This document shows, piece after piece, positions 1 to 8,697 of a stretch of 64,000 bases of DNA. The DNA is from Nicoliella lavandulae. Lineage in GTDB: Bacteria; Bacillota; Bacilli; Lactobacillales; Lactobacillaceae. The DNA lies in NCBI RefSeq assembly GCF_037546185.1, contig NZ_JAWMWH010000001.1:496001-560000 (forward strand), in the 5' to 3' direction. Below the pieces are notes generated by a model that ran no database searches, was not told the DNA's origin, and saw nothing but the letters and a program-made list of their open reading frames with translations. A program made the translations under genes and the position numbers. Every line of letters begins with the position of its first letter. Positions within the stretch are counted from its first letter, which is position 1.

Positions 1-114
1 GATATTGCAACGGGCGGTTCAACGCATTCAATCGATGGGTTGAATCGAAACGATGCAGATCGGGTAAAGGAACGGGTCATGCAACTAGCATTGGAGGCTA
101 AAAATGCGCAATAA
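1..114 (+). CDS. YdbS-like PH-domain membrane protein, C-terminal fragment
   Basis: Only the last 37 codons are in the window, read in frame 1 up to the TAA at 112-114. The tail (IATGGSTHSIDGL...DADRVKERV) resembles the end of the bacterial PH-domain (DUF304, bPH_2) proteins of the YdbS type. The stop overlaps the start of the next gene by 11 nt, and YdbS and YdbT normally sit side by side as a translationally coupled pair, which supports the call. The substrate is unknown. The assignment rests on a short tail and on context. Confidence 0.6.
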   Translation, partial: DIATGGSTHSIDGLNRNDADRVKERVMQLALEAKNAQ

Positions 115-1528
115 ACATTTGAATCCATTGGCGTTAATTGTGTACATGATCCGCTTTGCCAAAATTGCTTGGTTTGTGCTTTTGCCGCTATTATTTCAAC
201 ATTTATCCATTCTTACTGTGTTGATTGTATTGGGAATTATCGTGCTGTATGCGTTGTCACAATATATTCCATTTACGTATTCAATCTTGCCGAATGAATT
301 AGTTATCAAAAGTGGGTTGATTGTTTGCAAAGTCCGCCATATTCCTTATGAACGTATTCAATCGGTGCAACGTAAGCAATGGTTTTATCTACGGCCGTTT
401 GGGATTGAAGAATTGATCATCGAAAATGCATCGAATAGCAGTGAGGAACAAACGGTGAATTTACCAGCCGTTGGAACGTCGATTGCGCCTGAGTTGGAAC
501 GCCGCCAACTGGTCGCCACCCATCATGAAAATGATCAACCATCGGAATCACCCAAGCCATTGCAATATCGGATTAAAGATAGCGATATGTTCGTCTTTGG
601 CATTACCGGCGTAAATGTTGTCGCGGAGTTCTTTGTTATAATCGCATTGCTTGATCGATTGAACGTGGCCTTAACTCCTGAAATTGGGCGTCTTAAGTTC
701 TTATTCAATAGCATCACAATGATTATCACGTCGGTCGTATCAGTCGTGATTATCTTAATGGCGATCGGCGTCATAAAAACGTTTGTCCGCTTTTATGGGT
801 TTACCGTTACGAAACAAGCTGACCATTTGTTGATTGAAAAGGGGCTATTGCAACGTAAAACCTATAATATTCCCTTAGCCAAAGTTCAGGGAGTGGATTT
901 TACGCAGAATATTGTGCGGTATTGGTTTCACTTAACAACGGTTCAGTTACGACTAATTACGAATGCAAAGGATGATGACAGTATTGGCGTCGTTACGATT
1001 ATGCCGGTAATTAAGCAACAACAAGCCTTTGAAATGATTAACCGGTTAACTGGAATTGTGCCACAGCAAGCACCAACTATGAAACGTGGGGATGCTTACA
1101 GTAAGTGGCTATTTGTCCGGAATGCGCTATTAATTGCGTTACCAATGATGGCGTTGATCATGATTGCGATTTATCAAATCCATTCCGTAGTTTGGAATTG
1201 GGCGATACTAGGAATCAGTGCGTTAGTCATAGCATTTTTGATCGTGAACGGAATTTACAAGGGCTCCGTTACGGCGGTTAAACAAATTAGTGCCGACCAA
1301 GTGGCATTACAAAGCTCCCGCCGGTTATTGAAACGATTAACGATTGTGAATTGGCATCAAATTCAAAGTGTTAATTATCGTCAATCAATTTGGATGCTAA
1401 AGACCAAACGGGCCCACTTGGAATTATCGATTAGAAGCGGAACGCAGGCCCGTAAATTTAAATATCGTTACTTACCGCAATCAGATGTTCAACAGATATT
1501 TGAATGGTATCGTGACTTTGTGAAATAA
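104..1528 (+). CDS. YdbT-like membrane protein with three PH (DUF304) domains
   Basis: 474 residues. The order is an N-terminal membrane hairpin (about 17-58), a first PH-like segment (about 60-110, with the typical KSGLIVCKVRHIPYERIQSV pattern), two membrane helices (about 168-230), a second PH segment (about 238-300, GLLQRKTYNIPLAKVQGVDF), a further membrane pair (about 342-385), and a third degenerate PH segment to the end. This is the layout of B. subtilis YdbT. The function is not established; related genes have been linked to tolerance of bacteriocins and envelope stress. The ATG overlaps the upstream partner by 11 nt, so the two are probably translated together. Confidence 0.8.
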   Translation: MRNKHLNPLALIVYMIRFAKIAWFVLLPLLFQHLSILTVLIVLGIIVLYALSQYIPFTYSILPNELVIKSGLIVCKVRHIPYERIQSVQRKQWFYLRPFGIEELIIENASNSSEEQTVNLPAVGTSIAPELERRQLVATHHENDQPSESPKPLQYRIKDSDMFVFGITGVNVVAEFFVIIALLDRLNVALTPEIGRLKFLFNSITMIITSVVSVVIILMAIGVIKTFVRFYGFTVTKQADHLLIEKGLLQRKTYNIPLAKVQGVDFTQNIVRYWFHLTTVQLRLITNAKDDDSIGVVTIMPVIKQQQAFEMINRLTGIVPQQAPTMKRGDAYSKWLFVRNALLIALPMMALIMIAIYQIHSVVWNWAILGISALVIAFLIVNGIYKGSVTAVKQISADQVALQSSRRLLKRLTIVNWHQIQSVNYRQSIWMLKTKRAHLELSIRSGTQARKFKYRYLPQSDVQQIFEWYRDFVK

Positions 1529-1574
1529 AAATTGTGATTGCATTTTCATTTTGTTTGTGGCATGATAAATACAA

Positions 1575-1636
1575 TTTGATATCTCGCAGAAAACCGAGAA
1601 ATAAAGAGTGCCCGTGAGCGCTCATTTGGAGGAATT
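1575..1636 (+). promoter_or_regulatory. Structured 5' leader of the MFS gene
   Basis: Two short hairpins precede the Shine-Dalgarno: TCTCG/CGAGA around 1581-1602, and GAGTGC/GCGCTC (with one G-U pair) at about 1607-1624, followed by TTTGGAGG. A weak extended -10 (TGATAAAT) lies near 1562. I do not recognise a riboswitch family. It may only be a structured leader. Confidence 0.25.
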
Positions 1637-1644
1637 AATTTAAT

Positions 1645-2877
1645 ATGGACTTATTTAAAGACGAATCTCGTTCGTTAACATCGAATCAGAAATTGACGCT
1701 TGCATCCAGTACGGCTGGATTTGGATTGGAAAACATGGATGTCATGTTCCTATCCTTTGCATTAACATCAATCATTGCTGACCTACACATTAGTGCCGGT
1801 GCAGCGGGGTTGATTTCATCAGTTACTAATTTAGGAATGTTACTGGGCGGGATTCTTTTCGGTATTCTGGCAGATAAATATGGGCGGGTAAAGATTTTCT
1901 CCCACACCATTTTGATTTTTGCGTTTGCAACCGCAGCAATGTTCTTTGCAAATAATATTTACCTAGTGTTCTTGTTCCGATTCATTGCCGGAATCGGTGC
2001 CGGTGGTGAATACGGTGCTGGAATTACGTTGATTGCAGAAAACTTTAGACACGGCAAGATTGCTAAATGGACGTCGATTGCTTCGATTGGAGGCCAAATT
2101 GGGGCCATCGCAGCCGCATTAGTAGCCGCATTTGTCCTACCACGTTTTGGTTGGCATGCGTTATTCTTAGTGGGCTTGATTCCAGTCTTATTCGCATTCT
2201 TTGTTCGGCGGAACCTCAAGGAATCTGACGAATTTAAAACGGAAGTGAAGAATAATCCAAAGGAAACTAAGGGTTCCTTGAAACTCTTGTTCGCAACCCC
2301 ACGGCTTGCTTATCAAACCTTTGCATTGATCGTAATGGTCATTGTACAGATTGCTGGTTACTTTGGTCTAATGAACTGGTTACCATCCATTATGCAAAAG
2401 CAATTAGGATTGAGCGTATCTGGTTCATCAACTTGGATGATCGTAACGATTGTTGGAATGAGTCTTGGAATGATGACCTTTGGTTCCATCATGGATTTCT
2501 TTGGACCTAGACGCGCATTTGGAATTTTCTTATTTATCGCTGCCATTTCAGTTTATGCCATTGTCTTTGCGTTCAATGCTTGGACGTTGCTATTAGCTAG
2601 TACGGTTGTTGGATTCTTCTCCAATGGGATGTACGGTGGCTATGGTGCCATCATTAGTCGCTTATACCCAACTGAAATTAGAGCTACTGCCAATAACTTA
2701 ATTATGAGTGTGGGTCGGGCAATTGGTGGATTTTCACCAGTTGTAATCGGAATTTTAATGGAACATTACTCCCTTACCATCGTAATGGCGAGCCTATCTG
2801 TTTTATACCTAATTAGTTTAATTACAATGCTATCAATTCCAGCATTGAAAACGTTCCATGAAGATTTAGAAGAATAA
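1645..2877 (+). CDS. MFS transporter, metabolite:H+ symporter-like
   Basis: 410 residues with twelve predicted membrane segments. The MFS signature GILADKYGR lies between segments 2 and 3 (about 73-81), and RFIAGIGAGGEYGAG (about 111-125) is typical of the organic acid and sugar symporters of the metabolite:H+ and AAHS branches. A central cytoplasmic loop (about 195-220) joins the two halves. The substrate cannot be read from the sequence; an organic or aromatic acid, nicotinate or a sugar are all possible. The start has a good ribosome binding site (GGAGG). The gene is monocistronic, with its own leader and a terminator just downstream. Confidence 0.8.
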   Translation: MDLFKDESRSLTSNQKLTLASSTAGFGLENMDVMFLSFALTSIIADLHISAGAAGLISSVTNLGMLLGGILFGILADKYGRVKIFSHTILIFAFATAAMFFANNIYLVFLFRFIAGIGAGGEYGAGITLIAENFRHGKIAKWTSIASIGGQIGAIAAALVAAFVLPRFGWHALFLVGLIPVLFAFFVRRNLKESDEFKTEVKNNPKETKGSLKLLFATPRLAYQTFALIVMVIVQIAGYFGLMNWLPSIMQKQLGLSVSGSSTWMIVTIVGMSLGMMTFGSIMDFFGPRRAFGIFLFIAAISVYAIVFAFNAWTLLLASTVVGFFSNGMYGGYGAIISRLYPTEIRATANNLIMSVGRAIGGFSPVVIGILMEHYSLTIVMASLSVLYLISLITMLSIPALKTFHEDLEE

Positions 2878-2892
2878 TTAAATAGATAATTT

Positions 2893-2926
2893 AAAAAGCC
2901 TGTCCAGAAATGGATAGGCTTTTTGT
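2893..2926 (+). terminator. Rho-independent terminator of the MFS gene
   Basis: AAAAAGCCTGTCC and GGATAGGCTTTTT form a stem with one G-U pair around an AGAAAT loop, ending in a T-run, 16 nt after the MFS stop. Confidence 0.85.
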
Positions 2927-3034
2927 TTGGGTATATTAGCTATAATCCCTGTTATCATGGGGTTGCAAGGGATCATTGCTTGCTTAGGTTATAGTCTTTT
3001 ATCATAATATTGGGTATATAAGGAGGCGAAAATT

Positions 3035-3658
3035 TTGCGATTTGGGGAACGTTTAAAGCAGGCACGACAAACGATGCACTTAACTCAAGATCAAGTAGCA
3101 AATGATTTTTTTGTTACTAGACAGACAATTTCAAGTTGGGAAAATGAAAAGACCTATCCAGATATGACAAGTTTGATTAAGTTAAGTGATTACTATCATA
3201 TTTCATTGGATACGTTGTTGAAGGAGGATACAGGAATGCGAGAAACTTTAGAAAAGAAAACAGTTGCAAATGGCTTGAAACCATTGATGCGAAACATGAT
3301 TATTAATGATTTGTTATTTTTAGTTTTACTTATTGGAGATATTTCAGGCTTGATTAATTCTAAGCATTTAATTATGTTGATTGTAACGATTTTAACATTC
3401 ATTAATGTATTTACAATGCTTTCGCTACAACGTTTTGCAGATCAAAATACATTAAATATCAATTATTATAATTTAAGCCGCCGCTTTCCAAAGAAATCAT
3501 GGAACGTTCTGTTCCCAGTATTAATTTTATTAATAGTACTTGGGATTGGTTTGTCACTTTATCTTTGGATTCACAAGCAAAGCTTATTAAGCGGATTGTT
3601 TAGTGGAATAACATTTATGTTAGTTATCTATATAGTTTATCATTATCGAAACCATTAA
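3035..3658 (+). CDS. XRE-family DNA-binding protein with membrane tail
   Basis: 207 residues. The N-terminal helix-turn-helix of the Cro/CI type (about 1-56) contains LTQDQVANDFFVTRQTISSW. A short linker leads to at least three hydrophobic segments (about 92-110, 115-130, 157-175, 183-202), so the regulator is tethered to the membrane. This layout is common in lactobacilli, and such proteins often control a nearby transporter or stress gene; no such target is evident here. The start is TTG, placed 9 nt after AAGGAGG. The upstream gap holds inverted repeats (ATCCCT/AGGGAT and GCAAG/CTTGC, 2945-2983) that could be its own operator. Confidence 0.8.
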   Translation: MRFGERLKQARQTMHLTQDQVANDFFVTRQTISSWENEKTYPDMTSLIKLSDYYHISLDTLLKEDTGMRETLEKKTVANGLKPLMRNMIINDLLFLVLLIGDISGLINSKHLIMLIVTILTFINVFTMLSLQRFADQNTLNINYYNLSRRFPKKSWNVLFPVLILLIVLGIGLSLYLWIHKQSLLSGLFSGITFMLVIYIVYHYRNH

Positions 3659-3695
3659 AAAAAGAGTTAGCAGAACGCATTCTGCTAACTCTTTT
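3659..3695. terminator. Bidirectional terminator between the XRE gene and the GRP carrier
   Basis: AAAGAGTTAGCAGAA and TTCTGCTAACTCTTT form a perfect 15-bp stem with a CGCA loop. A-runs and T-runs on the two sides allow it to act for both convergent genes. Confidence 0.9.
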
Positions 3696-3704
3696 AGCTT
3701 ATTC

Positions 3705-4574
3705 CTAGTCTAGCCGACTAATCATAAAGGCACTTGCGATAACTAAAATCAATCCAATTACAGTAAAGATAAGTTCCTTTTTATTCTTATGTTCTTTAAG
3801 AATTACGATTCCACCTAAAGTAGAAATAATAACGTTTAATTGCGTAAGTGGAAAGGCAGTTGCAACTCCATTTAAGTTTAATGAAGTTAAGTATGCTAAT
3901 ACCCCGAAACCACCGGCAATCCCGATTGAAGTACTCTTGATAGTTGGTTTAGTGAAGAATAGTGGTTTATGATCACGACTCTTCAAAATCAAACCAAGGA
4001 CAACTCCACCGAAGAACATTCCCAATGTTTGTGGGAATAAACTAGCCAATCCAGAAGCATTTGGGACTCTTGGAAAGACTGAACAAGCGGTGTATCCTAA
4101 TGAACCAACAATTAACAAGGTTAAACCAGATTTGTAGTCCATCTTTGGCCGAACCACGCTACCATCTTGGATACTAGTAAGTGAAATTCCAACAATTAGG
4201 ACTAAGATACTGATGAAACCAATTAACTTAGCCGTTGCTGAACCCCATTCACCCCAAACGATCACACCGATTAACGGAATTTCAACTAACTGAAGTCCAG
4301 TTGAAATTGGCATTGCGGTAGATACGTTCATCTTCGTGAAAGCAGCAAATTGCATTAATTGAGCGATAGCCCAAAGTGCTCCCCCAGCGAAACACCAAAT
4401 GAAACCACTTAGTGAAATCGAGGGTCTAAATACGATGAATAATACAATCCCAACGATAATTTGCCCGTAAACGGTACCAATCAATTGATCGATGGGACGT
4501 CCACCAGCCTTGGTGGCGATTAGCGGACCGACCCCCCAAAGAATAGCAGGCAAAAGTCCAATTAAAAGTGCCAT
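3705..4574 (-). CDS. GRP-family sugar transporter (GlcU/RbsU type)
   Basis: 289 residues forming about ten membrane helices, the usual size of the glucose/ribose porter (GRP, DMT superfamily) proteins. Family features are the N-terminal LLPAILWGVGPLIATKAGG and the internal AFTKMNVSTAMPISTGLQL. Proteins of this family move glucose or ribose by proton symport in Gram-positive bacteria. No sugar kinase or catabolic gene is adjacent, so the sugar is not determined. The ribosome binding site (AGGAAGG) is good. The gene is convergent with the XRE regulator and shares its terminator. Confidence 0.82.
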   Translation of the reverse strand: MALLIGLLPAILWGVGPLIATKAGGRPIDQLIGTVYGQIIVGIVLFIVFRPSISLSGFIWCFAGGALWAIAQLMQFAAFTKMNVSTAMPISTGLQLVEIPLIGVIVWGEWGSATAKLIGFISILVLIVGISLTSIQDGSVVRPKMDYKSGLTLLIVGSLGYTACSVFPRVPNASGLASLFPQTLGMFFGGVVLGLILKSRDHKPLFFTKPTIKSTSIGIAGGFGVLAYLTSLNLNGVATAFPLTQLNVIISTLGGIVILKEHKNKKELIFTVIGLILVIASAFMISRLD

Positions 4575-4672
4575 GAAAAACCTTCCTTTTTTAATTAATT
4601 AAATTGTTCACATACTTAATTATATATTATTTTTGTTCAGTTAGTAAATTAAATTGACAAATTTTAAATAAC

Positions 4673-5215
4673 CTAGTTAAAAATACGAATAAAAGTATCT
4701 GCATCATGGTAGCGCCCATTAGAGAAAATGTGGTCATGTAATACCGCTTCATGGGTAAAACCTAATCGTTGTGGAATTGAACGACTAGGCAAATTATCAA
4801 CGTCGGCCACTACGGTAATTTTGTGTAGTTGTAATTCTGGTTGTAAGTTCATAATCATTTGTTTGAGGGCATTGGTCATAATGCCATGGCCCTGGGCGGT
4901 CGTTGATAACCAATAACCAACTTCAGCCGAATGATTGTCGTAATTAATGTTATGTAGATCAATCATCCCAACGGGTTTGCCATTGTAAGTGATTACGAAT
5001 AAAAATAACTTAGCATCGATAAATTGATGCCGGGCAAAGTTAATAAAGTTTAGTTCATCCTGGACGCTATTGATTTCATTAGCCCATGGTAAAAATTGAG
5101 CCAGGGATTCTCGGTCGCGTTCAATAGTGGCATATAACGCTCTGGCAAATCGTGGCTCGGGCATGACTAATTCAATTTCAGCTTGATTTAAGATGAATGT
5201 ACATAGTTTCATCAT
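4673..5215 (-). CDS. GNAT N-acetyltransferase, RimJ/RimL-like
   Basis: About 180 residues with the Acetyltransf_3 layout: the N-terminal pattern FARALYATIERDRESLAQFLPW, the core strand VGMIDLHNINYDNHSAEVGYWLS, the acetyl-CoA loop (GHGIMTNALKQMI, a variant Q/RxxGxG/A) and the late DNLPSRSIPQRLGF. RimL-like enzymes acetylate N-terminal amino groups of ribosomal or other proteins, or small molecules. An in-frame TTG at 5236 is open, but the ribosome binding site CGGAGTG overlaps the upstream amidase stop and points to ATG 5215 (or 5212). It is probably cotranscribed with the amidase. Confidence 0.82.
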   Translation of the reverse strand: MMKLCTFILNQAEIELVMPEPRFARALYATIERDRESLAQFLPWANEINSVQDELNFINFARHQFIDAKLFLFVITYNGKPVGMIDLHNINYDNHSAEVGYWLSTTAQGHGIMTNALKQMIMNLQPELQLHKITVVADVDNLPSRSIPQRLGFTHEAVLHDHIFSNGRYHDADTFIRIFN

Positions 5216-5222
5216 AATGTAA

Positions 5223-6104
5223 TCACTCCGCTTCAAAATATTGTTTCATTGATTTAACGACATCTTCTGCAACGCTATTGCGATAATTACTATCACGAAT
5301 GTATTTTAAGTCATTGGAATTATCCATGAAGCCCATTTCGATCAATACGGCTGGTTGCTTATTATTTCGAAGCACTAAGTAATTACCAAAGTTAATGCCA
5401 CGACTGGTCAGTGGGAGGTTAGTAAAATTATTATTTAAAATACCAGCAAATGTATCCGCATTATTATGGTACTTAAATACTTCAATTCCAGAAGCATCAT
5501 CAGCAACTTGAGAAGAATTATAATGAAAGCTCATGAATAAGTTAGCCTTAGAGTTATTTGATAAATCTGCGCGAGCTTGTAATCCAACAGTTTTATCAGT
5601 TGTCCGGCTCATAATCACATGAGCGAACGTAGGCTTTAATAACTCATTGACCCGCAACGCTAGCGGCAAGGTATATGTCTTTTCTTCATTATCGGCACCA
5701 CTACCAAAGTGGGAGAGGGTTCCAGTATCTTGGCCACCATGCCCAGGATCTAAAACAATGGTTGCTTCCGAAATTGGATTAGCAGTTTTAGTATTATAGG
5801 TTGGTTGATCAATTAACCATGATGCAATCCAACCGGTATGACCATCATATTTAACATACCACCAGTCGGTTTGGGCATCTTTTTTTAGCACTTTAAGACG
5901 GGTACCCTTATTGATTCGTTCAACTAATTTAGCAGTTAAACTAGGGTTAGTTCGTAAATTAACTGAATGAGCTGTAACTAACGGCCGTGCGTAGTAAAGA
6001 CCCATTTCAATGAAAATAATTCCGAAAATGCATCCTAAAATAATTAGTCGCACCAGCCACACCCCAGGTGATGCTACTAAAAAAGAATGTAGTTTTTTAT
6101 TCAT
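5223..6104 (-). CDS. N-acetylmuramoyl-L-alanine amidase with SH3b domain
   Basis: 293 residues from the ATG at 6104. An upstream in-frame TTG lies before the AAGGGTGG ribosome binding site and is unlikely. A membrane anchor (about 15-36) is followed by a bacterial SH3 domain (about 43-100, AHSVNLRTNPS...GWIASW) and an Amidase_3 domain (about 115-290). The zinc and catalytic residues are visible: H122 in DPGHGG, E141, H194 in SFHYN, and E256 in LIEMGF. It cleaves the bond between N-acetylmuramic acid and L-alanine in peptidoglycan outside the membrane. It is divergent from the metal ABC operon. Confidence 0.9.
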   Translation of the reverse strand: MNKKLHSFLVASPGVWLVRLIILGCIFGIIFIEMGLYYARPLVTAHSVNLRTNPSLTAKLVERINKGTRLKVLKKDAQTDWWYVKYDGHTGWIASWLIDQPTYNTKTANPISEATIVLDPGHGGQDTGTLSHFGSGADNEEKTYTLPLALRVNELLKPTFAHVIMSRTTDKTVGLQARADLSNNSKANLFMSFHYNSSQVADDASGIEVFKYHNNADTFAGILNNNFTNLPLTSRGINFGNYLVLRNNKQPAVLIEMGFMDNSNDLKYIRDSNYRNSVAEDVVKSMKQYFEAE

Positions 6105-6171
6105 AATCTTTGCCACCCTTGTCAATTTCAAGTAAAATAGTAATGATTGGTTAAATATAATTAAAATAATT

Positions 6172-6185
6172 TTAACCTCTGTTAA
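6172..6185. promoter_or_regulatory. Inverted repeat, possible metal-regulator operator
   Basis: TTAACCTCTGTTAA lies between the divergent amidase and the metal-binding lipoprotein. The half-sites TTAAC/GTTAA are those of the streptococcal AdcR box, but the spacer here is 4 nt instead of 2. It is therefore only a candidate operator for a zinc or manganese regulator. Confidence 0.35.
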
Positions 6186-6266
6186 GATTATCTAGCAAAT
6201 AATACTTTAAATCAATTTTTATTGCTTTTGGGGGTAATAATAGATTGAAGGAGTGGACATTTTATA

Positions 6267-7166
6267 ATGTTTAGATTTGTTAAGAGATCAATGTTGGGCT
6301 TAGTGTTAGTCCTAAGCATGGTGTTTGTTTTAGTAGGCTGTAGTTCAAAGAACGACAGCAGTAGCAAGGGAATTCACGTGGTGAGTTCAGTTAATTTTTA
6401 TGGTGATGCCGCACGCGCAGTGCTTGGCAATCACGGGACCGTAACTTCAATTATTACGAAGTCAACGACTGACCCCCACGATTATCAACCCTCTGCACAA
6501 ACTGCTAAGGACGTTGCAAAGGCAGATTTCGCAATTTACAATGGATTGGGCTATGATTCATGGATGAAGAAACTGCTTACCAACGCATCAGATGATATGA
6601 AATCTGTGAATGTCGGTAGTTTAATGGGCAAAAAGACTGGCGACAATCCACACATCTGGTATTCAAGTAAGACGATGCCAAAATTGGTTAATGAATTAGC
6701 TAAACAATTTGGTGAAAAAGATCCTAAGCACAGGGCAGAATTCAAAAAGAATGCTGCTAAGTACATTAAGTCTTTAGAAGCAAATAATAAGTTAATTGAC
6801 CAAATTAAGAAGAACAACACTAAGAACAAGATGGTGGGAGTTAGTGAACCAGTCTTTGATTACTCATTACAAGAAATGGGTTACAAGGTCGCTGACAATG
6901 GTTATGCTAAGTCAGTTGAAAATGGAACTGACCCATCACCATCCGATATCAAGGAAATTCAAGATGATATCAAGAATAAGAAAATTGCTTTCTTCGTTGA
7001 TAACAGCCAAGCTAGTGACAAGGTTGTTGAAAACTTAGTTAAGATGGCTAACCAACACAAGATTCCAGTCCTTAAGGTAACTGAAACAATGCCAAATGGA
7101 ATGGACTATCAAGAATGGATGGCATCACAATACAAGCAATTATTGGCATTTCAAAAGGGAGAATAG
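6267..7166 (+). CDS. Metal ABC transporter substrate-binding lipoprotein (Zn/Mn family)
   Basis: 299 residues. A signal peptide ends in a lipobox (VLVGC, C25). The cluster A-I fold shows the two metal histidines H71 (TDPHDYQP) and H129 (NPHIW). The third position reads VSEPVFDY, a glutamate, where zinc-specific ZnuA/AdcA proteins usually have histidine. There is no His-rich loop and no ZinT extension. The metal is thus uncertain, although this operon organisation is often annotated as zinc uptake. It is the first gene of an operon with the ATPase and permease that follow. The ribosome binding site is GAAGGAG. Confidence 0.85.
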   Translation: MFRFVKRSMLGLVLVLSMVFVLVGCSSKNDSSSKGIHVVSSVNFYGDAARAVLGNHGTVTSIITKSTTDPHDYQPSAQTAKDVAKADFAIYNGLGYDSWMKKLLTNASDDMKSVNVGSLMGKKTGDNPHIWYSSKTMPKLVNELAKQFGEKDPKHRAEFKKNAAKYIKSLEANNKLIDQIKKNNTKNKMVGVSEPVFDYSLQEMGYKVADNGYAKSVENGTDPSPSDIKEIQDDIKNKKIAFFVDNSQASDKVVENLVKMANQHKIPVLKVTETMPNGMDYQEWMASQYKQLLAFQKGE

Positions 7167-7172
7167 ATAAGA

Positions 7173-7835
7173 TTGAATTCAAAAGTGTTAACTGTTGAGC
7201 ATCTTAATGTTGCAGTTGAAGACCGAACTTTAATCAAAGACCTTTCATTTTCCGTTAATCGTGGAGTATTAACCTGCGTGACCGGTGAAAACGGGGTAGG
7301 AAAGACCACGTTAGTTAAGGCTTTATTGAAGTGCAAGCGGCATCCAACTAAGCAGGTTCACTTTTTGGTTCGTCCTGATCAGATTCAATATGTTCCCCAA
7401 TTTCGGAACATTGACGATGATTATCCACTTAAAATAAAGGATTTTGTGAGCCTAAGCTTGCAAAATTCTTTTTTACCATGGTTAACAAAATCTGAAAAGA
7501 ACCGGATCCAAAAAGTGCTTGAGATGACTAATTTAAATGAAATTAAGAATGAACCATTAGGTCGAGCATCTGGTGGTCAAAAGCAACGGGCCTATCTAGC
7601 GCAAGCATTAGTGACCAATCCAGAATTATTGATTTTGGATGAAACGACTGCTAGTTTAGATAAGGAATCACGTGTATACCTCTTACAAGTGGTTGTTGAT
7701 ATCATCAAACGAACGGGAGCGGCGGTAATGTTCATTACCCATGATCAAGAATTGATCAATCGCTTTGGTGATTATAATTTAGAAATCGCTGACCACCGTG
7801 GTGTGATGCATAAAATTGAGAGGAGTGATGCATAA
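7173..7835 (+). CDS. Metal ABC transporter ATP-binding protein
   Basis: 220 residues. Walker A is GENGVGKTT (about 40-48), the signature ASGGQKQRA is shortened from LSGGQ, and Walker B is LLILDETTAS, followed by the switch histidine in MFITHDQ. It powers uptake by the permease encoded next. The TTG start follows GGGAGA; a GTG at 7185 is a less likely alternative. Its TAA overlaps the permease ATG by one base, so the two are translationally coupled. Confidence 0.88.
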   Translation: MNSKVLTVEHLNVAVEDRTLIKDLSFSVNRGVLTCVTGENGVGKTTLVKALLKCKRHPTKQVHFLVRPDQIQYVPQFRNIDDDYPLKIKDFVSLSLQNSFLPWLTKSEKNRIQKVLEMTNLNEIKNEPLGRASGGQKQRAYLAQALVTNPELLILDETTASLDKESRVYLLQVVVDIIKRTGAAVMFITHDQELINRFGDYNLEIADHRGVMHKIERSDA

Positions 7836-8632
7836 TGTTAGATTACGCATTTATGAGATATGGCTTTATTGCCAGCTTCTTCATCTCAATTTTATGTGGA
7901 TTCATGGGCGTCTTCGTTGTTTCTAGAAAGACGTCGTTTTTCACCCATACATTATCTGAAATTGGGTTTGCGGGAGCGGCATTTGGATTGTTCTTAAAAA
8001 CATCGCCAGTAATTGGGATGTTAATATTTACCATTTTAAGTTCCCTAATGATTGGAACGGTTGGGAATCGAGTAAGTCGTCGTGAATCATCCATTAGTGT
8101 GTTTTCCGGATTGTTTATCGGCCTCGGAATCTTGTTCCTATCGATTTCAAACACCCAGTCTAGCTATGCAACTAATATTTTATTTGGGAGTATTGTTGGG
8201 ATTGGGGTCAATGATTTAAAGACGTTAATCTTTTTAAGTATTGCAATCATTGTGGCCATTCTGTTAATTTATCGGCGTTTGAAATATAATTCTTTTGATG
8301 GAACTGGTTCGCATTTTAATGCGGGATACGATACGGCCATTTCGATCATCTTCTTAATTTTATTGGCCTCCACCGTAAGTGTGACGGCACAAATCGTTGG
8401 ATCGCTGTTAATTTTCGCGTTGTTGACCATTCCAGCATCAGCGGCTAAGTACTTTGTGCATAATGTCTGGGGTATGATCCTGTTAACGTTTATTTTCTCA
8501 TTAATTGGGACCTGGGCTGGTTTGTCATTGAGTTATATTACCAACTTACCAGTTAGTTTCTTTATCGCCGCAATTGAAAGTGCCTTTTACATTATTGCCA
8601 TTACTTACGATAAGTTAAGAAATCACGATTAA
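7835..8632 (+). CDS. Metal ABC transporter permease (ABC-3 family)
   Basis: 265 residues with seven to eight membrane segments. The ABC-3 family pattern appears as KTSFFTHTLSEIGFAGAAFG in the early part and VTAQIVGSLLIFALLTIPASAA in the later part, the usual ATPase-contact and channel regions. It forms the membrane channel for the divalent cation delivered by the lipoprotein. It is the last gene of the three-gene operon. No clear terminator follows before the next lipoprotein gene. Confidence 0.88.
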   Translation: MLDYAFMRYGFIASFFISILCGFMGVFVVSRKTSFFTHTLSEIGFAGAAFGLFLKTSPVIGMLIFTILSSLMIGTVGNRVSRRESSISVFSGLFIGLGILFLSISNTQSSYATNILFGSIVGIGVNDLKTLIFLSIAIIVAILLIYRRLKYNSFDGTGSHFNAGYDTAISIIFLILLASTVSVTAQIVGSLLIFALLTIPASAAKYFVHNVWGMILLTFIFSLIGTWAGLSLSYITNLPVSFFIAAIESAFYIIAITYDKLRNHD

Positions 8633-8697
8633 TGTTTATTTTATAATTGAATTTGTTATACTATTTGAAAAGGATATTTTCCAGGGGGAAATTAATA

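Noticed and set aside
5216..5236. Longer N-terminus for the GNAT gene from TTG 5236
   Set aside because: The ribosome binding site lies within that extension and directs the start to ATG 5215.
6267..7166. Naming the first metal-binding lipoprotein AdcA (zinc)
   Set aside because: The third metal position is glutamate and no His-rich loop or ZinT domain exists, so the metal was left open.
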